From positions 558,001 to 622,000 of the forward strand of contig JAGDZP010000004.1 in the NCBI GenBank assembly GCA_049115735.1: a stretch of 64,000 nucleotides of DNA. The letters are read 5' to 3'. Source of the stretch: CAXBNB01 sp049115735. GTDB taxonomy: Bacteria; Bacteroidota; Bacteroidia; Cytophagales; Cyclobacteriaceae. A program made the position numbers and the translations under genes. Under the pieces are notes generated by a model. That model did not search any database, had not been told where the DNA came from, and was given only the letters and a program-made list of their open reading frames with translations. Within the stretch, counting starts at the first letter, position 1. Each line of letters begins with the position of its first letter. Below are positions 63,255-64,000 of this stretch, in pieces.

Positions 63255-64000
63255 GTGATATAGTCTTACGTGTAGAGGATTTGTGGAAACAATATAGACT
63301 GGGATTGGTAGACTCCAAAACGCTTCAGGCTGACATGCAGCGTTGGTGGGCAGCTATGAGAGGTAAGGAAGATCCTCTCCTAAAAATTGGCGCTGAAAAT
63401 AAGTTAGATCTAGCGGGTGATGATTATGTCTGGGCACTCCAAAATATCAATTTTGAAGTAAATCAAGGAGAAGTATTAGGGGTTATTGGTAAAAACGGAG
63501 CAGGGAAATCAACACTTCTAAAAATCCTCTCTAAAGTGACCGCACCCACCAAAGGAAAGATCTATGTAAATGGTAGAATAGCCTCTTTATTGGAAGTGGG
63601 AACAGGATTTCATCCAGAACTTACCGGGCGTGAAAATATATTTCTCAACGGTGCAATTTTGGGAATGAAAAAGCATGAAATCAAAACCAGATTGGATGAA
63701 ATAGTAACCTTTGCTGGAATTGAAAAGTATCTTGATACTCCGGTTAAAAGATACTCTTCTGGAATGTTTGTTCGTTTGGCCTTTGCAGTTGCTGCGCATT
63801 TAGAGCCAGATATTCTTATTGTTGATGAAGTTTTAGCCGTCGGTGATGTCGAGTTTCAAAAAAAGGCCATAGGAAAAATGAGAGAGTCTTCTCAATCAGA
63901 AGGACGAACCGTTTTATTTGTTAGTCACAGTATGGGAGCCGTCCAGAAGTTATGCAAGAGGGCCATATTATTGGAGATGGGAAAAGTCAATATGATTGGG
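63251..64000 (+). CDS. ABC transporter ATP-binding protein for polysaccharide export (partial)
   Basis: Starting at ATG 63251 (ATGA overlap with the permease), 250 codons are open to the window edge. Walker A GKNGAGKS is at 80-87, the signature YSSGM at 168-172, Walker B ILIVDEVLAVGD at 188-199 and the H-loop His at 226. The extended N-terminal part before the P-loop is typical of Wzt/TagH. A C-terminal carbohydrate-binding domain, if any, lies beyond the edge. This ATPase group marks polysaccharide exporters. Confidence 0.93.
   Translation, partial: MSDIVLRVEDLWKQYRLGLVDSKTLQADMQRWWAAMRGKEDPLLKIGAENKLDLAGDDYVWALQNINFEVNQGEVLGVIGKNGAGKSTLLKILSKVTAPTKGKIYVNGRIASLLEVGTGFHPELTGRENIFLNGAILGMKKHEIKTRLDEIVTFAGIEKYLDTPVKRYSSGMFVRLAFAVAAHLEPDILIVDEVLAVGDVEFQKKAIGKMRESSQSEGRTVLFVSHSMGAVQKLCKRAILLEMGKVNMIG

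Noticed and set aside
1..64000. Search for CRISPR arrays, tRNA/rRNA, insertion sequences, integrases and att sites
   Set aside because: No regularly spaced direct repeats, cloverleaf-like segments, transposase motifs or long terminal inverted repeats were recognised by eye; tRNAscan or Infernal would be needed to exclude small RNAs fully.

Overview
The window is from a Bacteroidota chromosome, most likely a marine, gliding-type Cytophagales/Cytophagia bacterium. The reasons are a type IX secretion C-terminal sorting domain, a lipoprotein sulfatase, OmpA/PD40, DUF4407, DUF4783 and YwqK-like proteins typical of the phylum, promoters of the TAnnTTTG type, few Shine-Dalgarno sites, and moderate to low GC. 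The placement below phylum level is inference. No rRNA, tRNA, CRISPR array, transposase or phage gene was seen; most of the window is ordinary core chromosome with short intergenic gaps.

Layout. 1-4.2 kb: methyltransferase, ApbE, then RuvB, QueG and a 55-residue zinc ribbon. 4.2-8.4 kb: a cytochrome-c/propeller lipoprotein, DUF4783, a tiny membrane peptide and a DUF4407 protein. 8.4-17.7 kb: a long minus-strand run, tpiA - DUF6150 - prmA - a 1664-residue exported protein of unknown function - single-domain response regulator - gcvT - comB. 17.9-27.3 kb: GH15, NadC, adenine deaminase, DUF1624 acyltransferase, small enzymes, a YwqK-repeat protein and FabH. 27.4-34.1 kb: OmpA/PD40 protein, a degenerate SRAP protein, a YheT hydrolase, pyruvate dehydrogenase E2 and HslV.

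34.2-38.4 kb is the most unusual metabolic region. It is a same-strand run of a D-threonine aldolase/D-serine dehydratase-like enzyme, a class IV aminotransferase-fold protein that lacks both the Schiff-base lysine and the PLP-binding glutamate, a small sulfotransferase-like protein, and a lipoprotein sulfatase. 38.6-44.1 kb: TrkA/TrkH potassium uptake, Lgt with a large insertion, and a T9SS cargo protein. 44.1-49.3 kb: an envelope chaperone operon (double-parvulin PPIase, lipoprotein chaperone, SurA, MoxR). 49.3-52.2 kb: an RsbU/RsbV/RsbW-like partner-switching module with no sigma factor beside it. 52.3-60.9 kb: exported amidase, AraC regulator, membrane proteins, a membrane LuxR regulator with a zinc-ribbon partner facing a divergent membrane protein across a long perfect palindrome, an exported double VOC protein, a TPR protein and a glycosyltransferase. 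61.1 kb to the end: a surface-polysaccharide export locus (multi-pass protein, ABC permease, ABC ATPase) that runs off the right edge.

Best candidates for something undescribed are the 34.2-38.4 kb cluster with its lysine-less class IV protein, the SRAP homologue lacking every known catalytic residue, and the palindrome-centred LuxR/zinc-ribbon/membrane-protein circuit.
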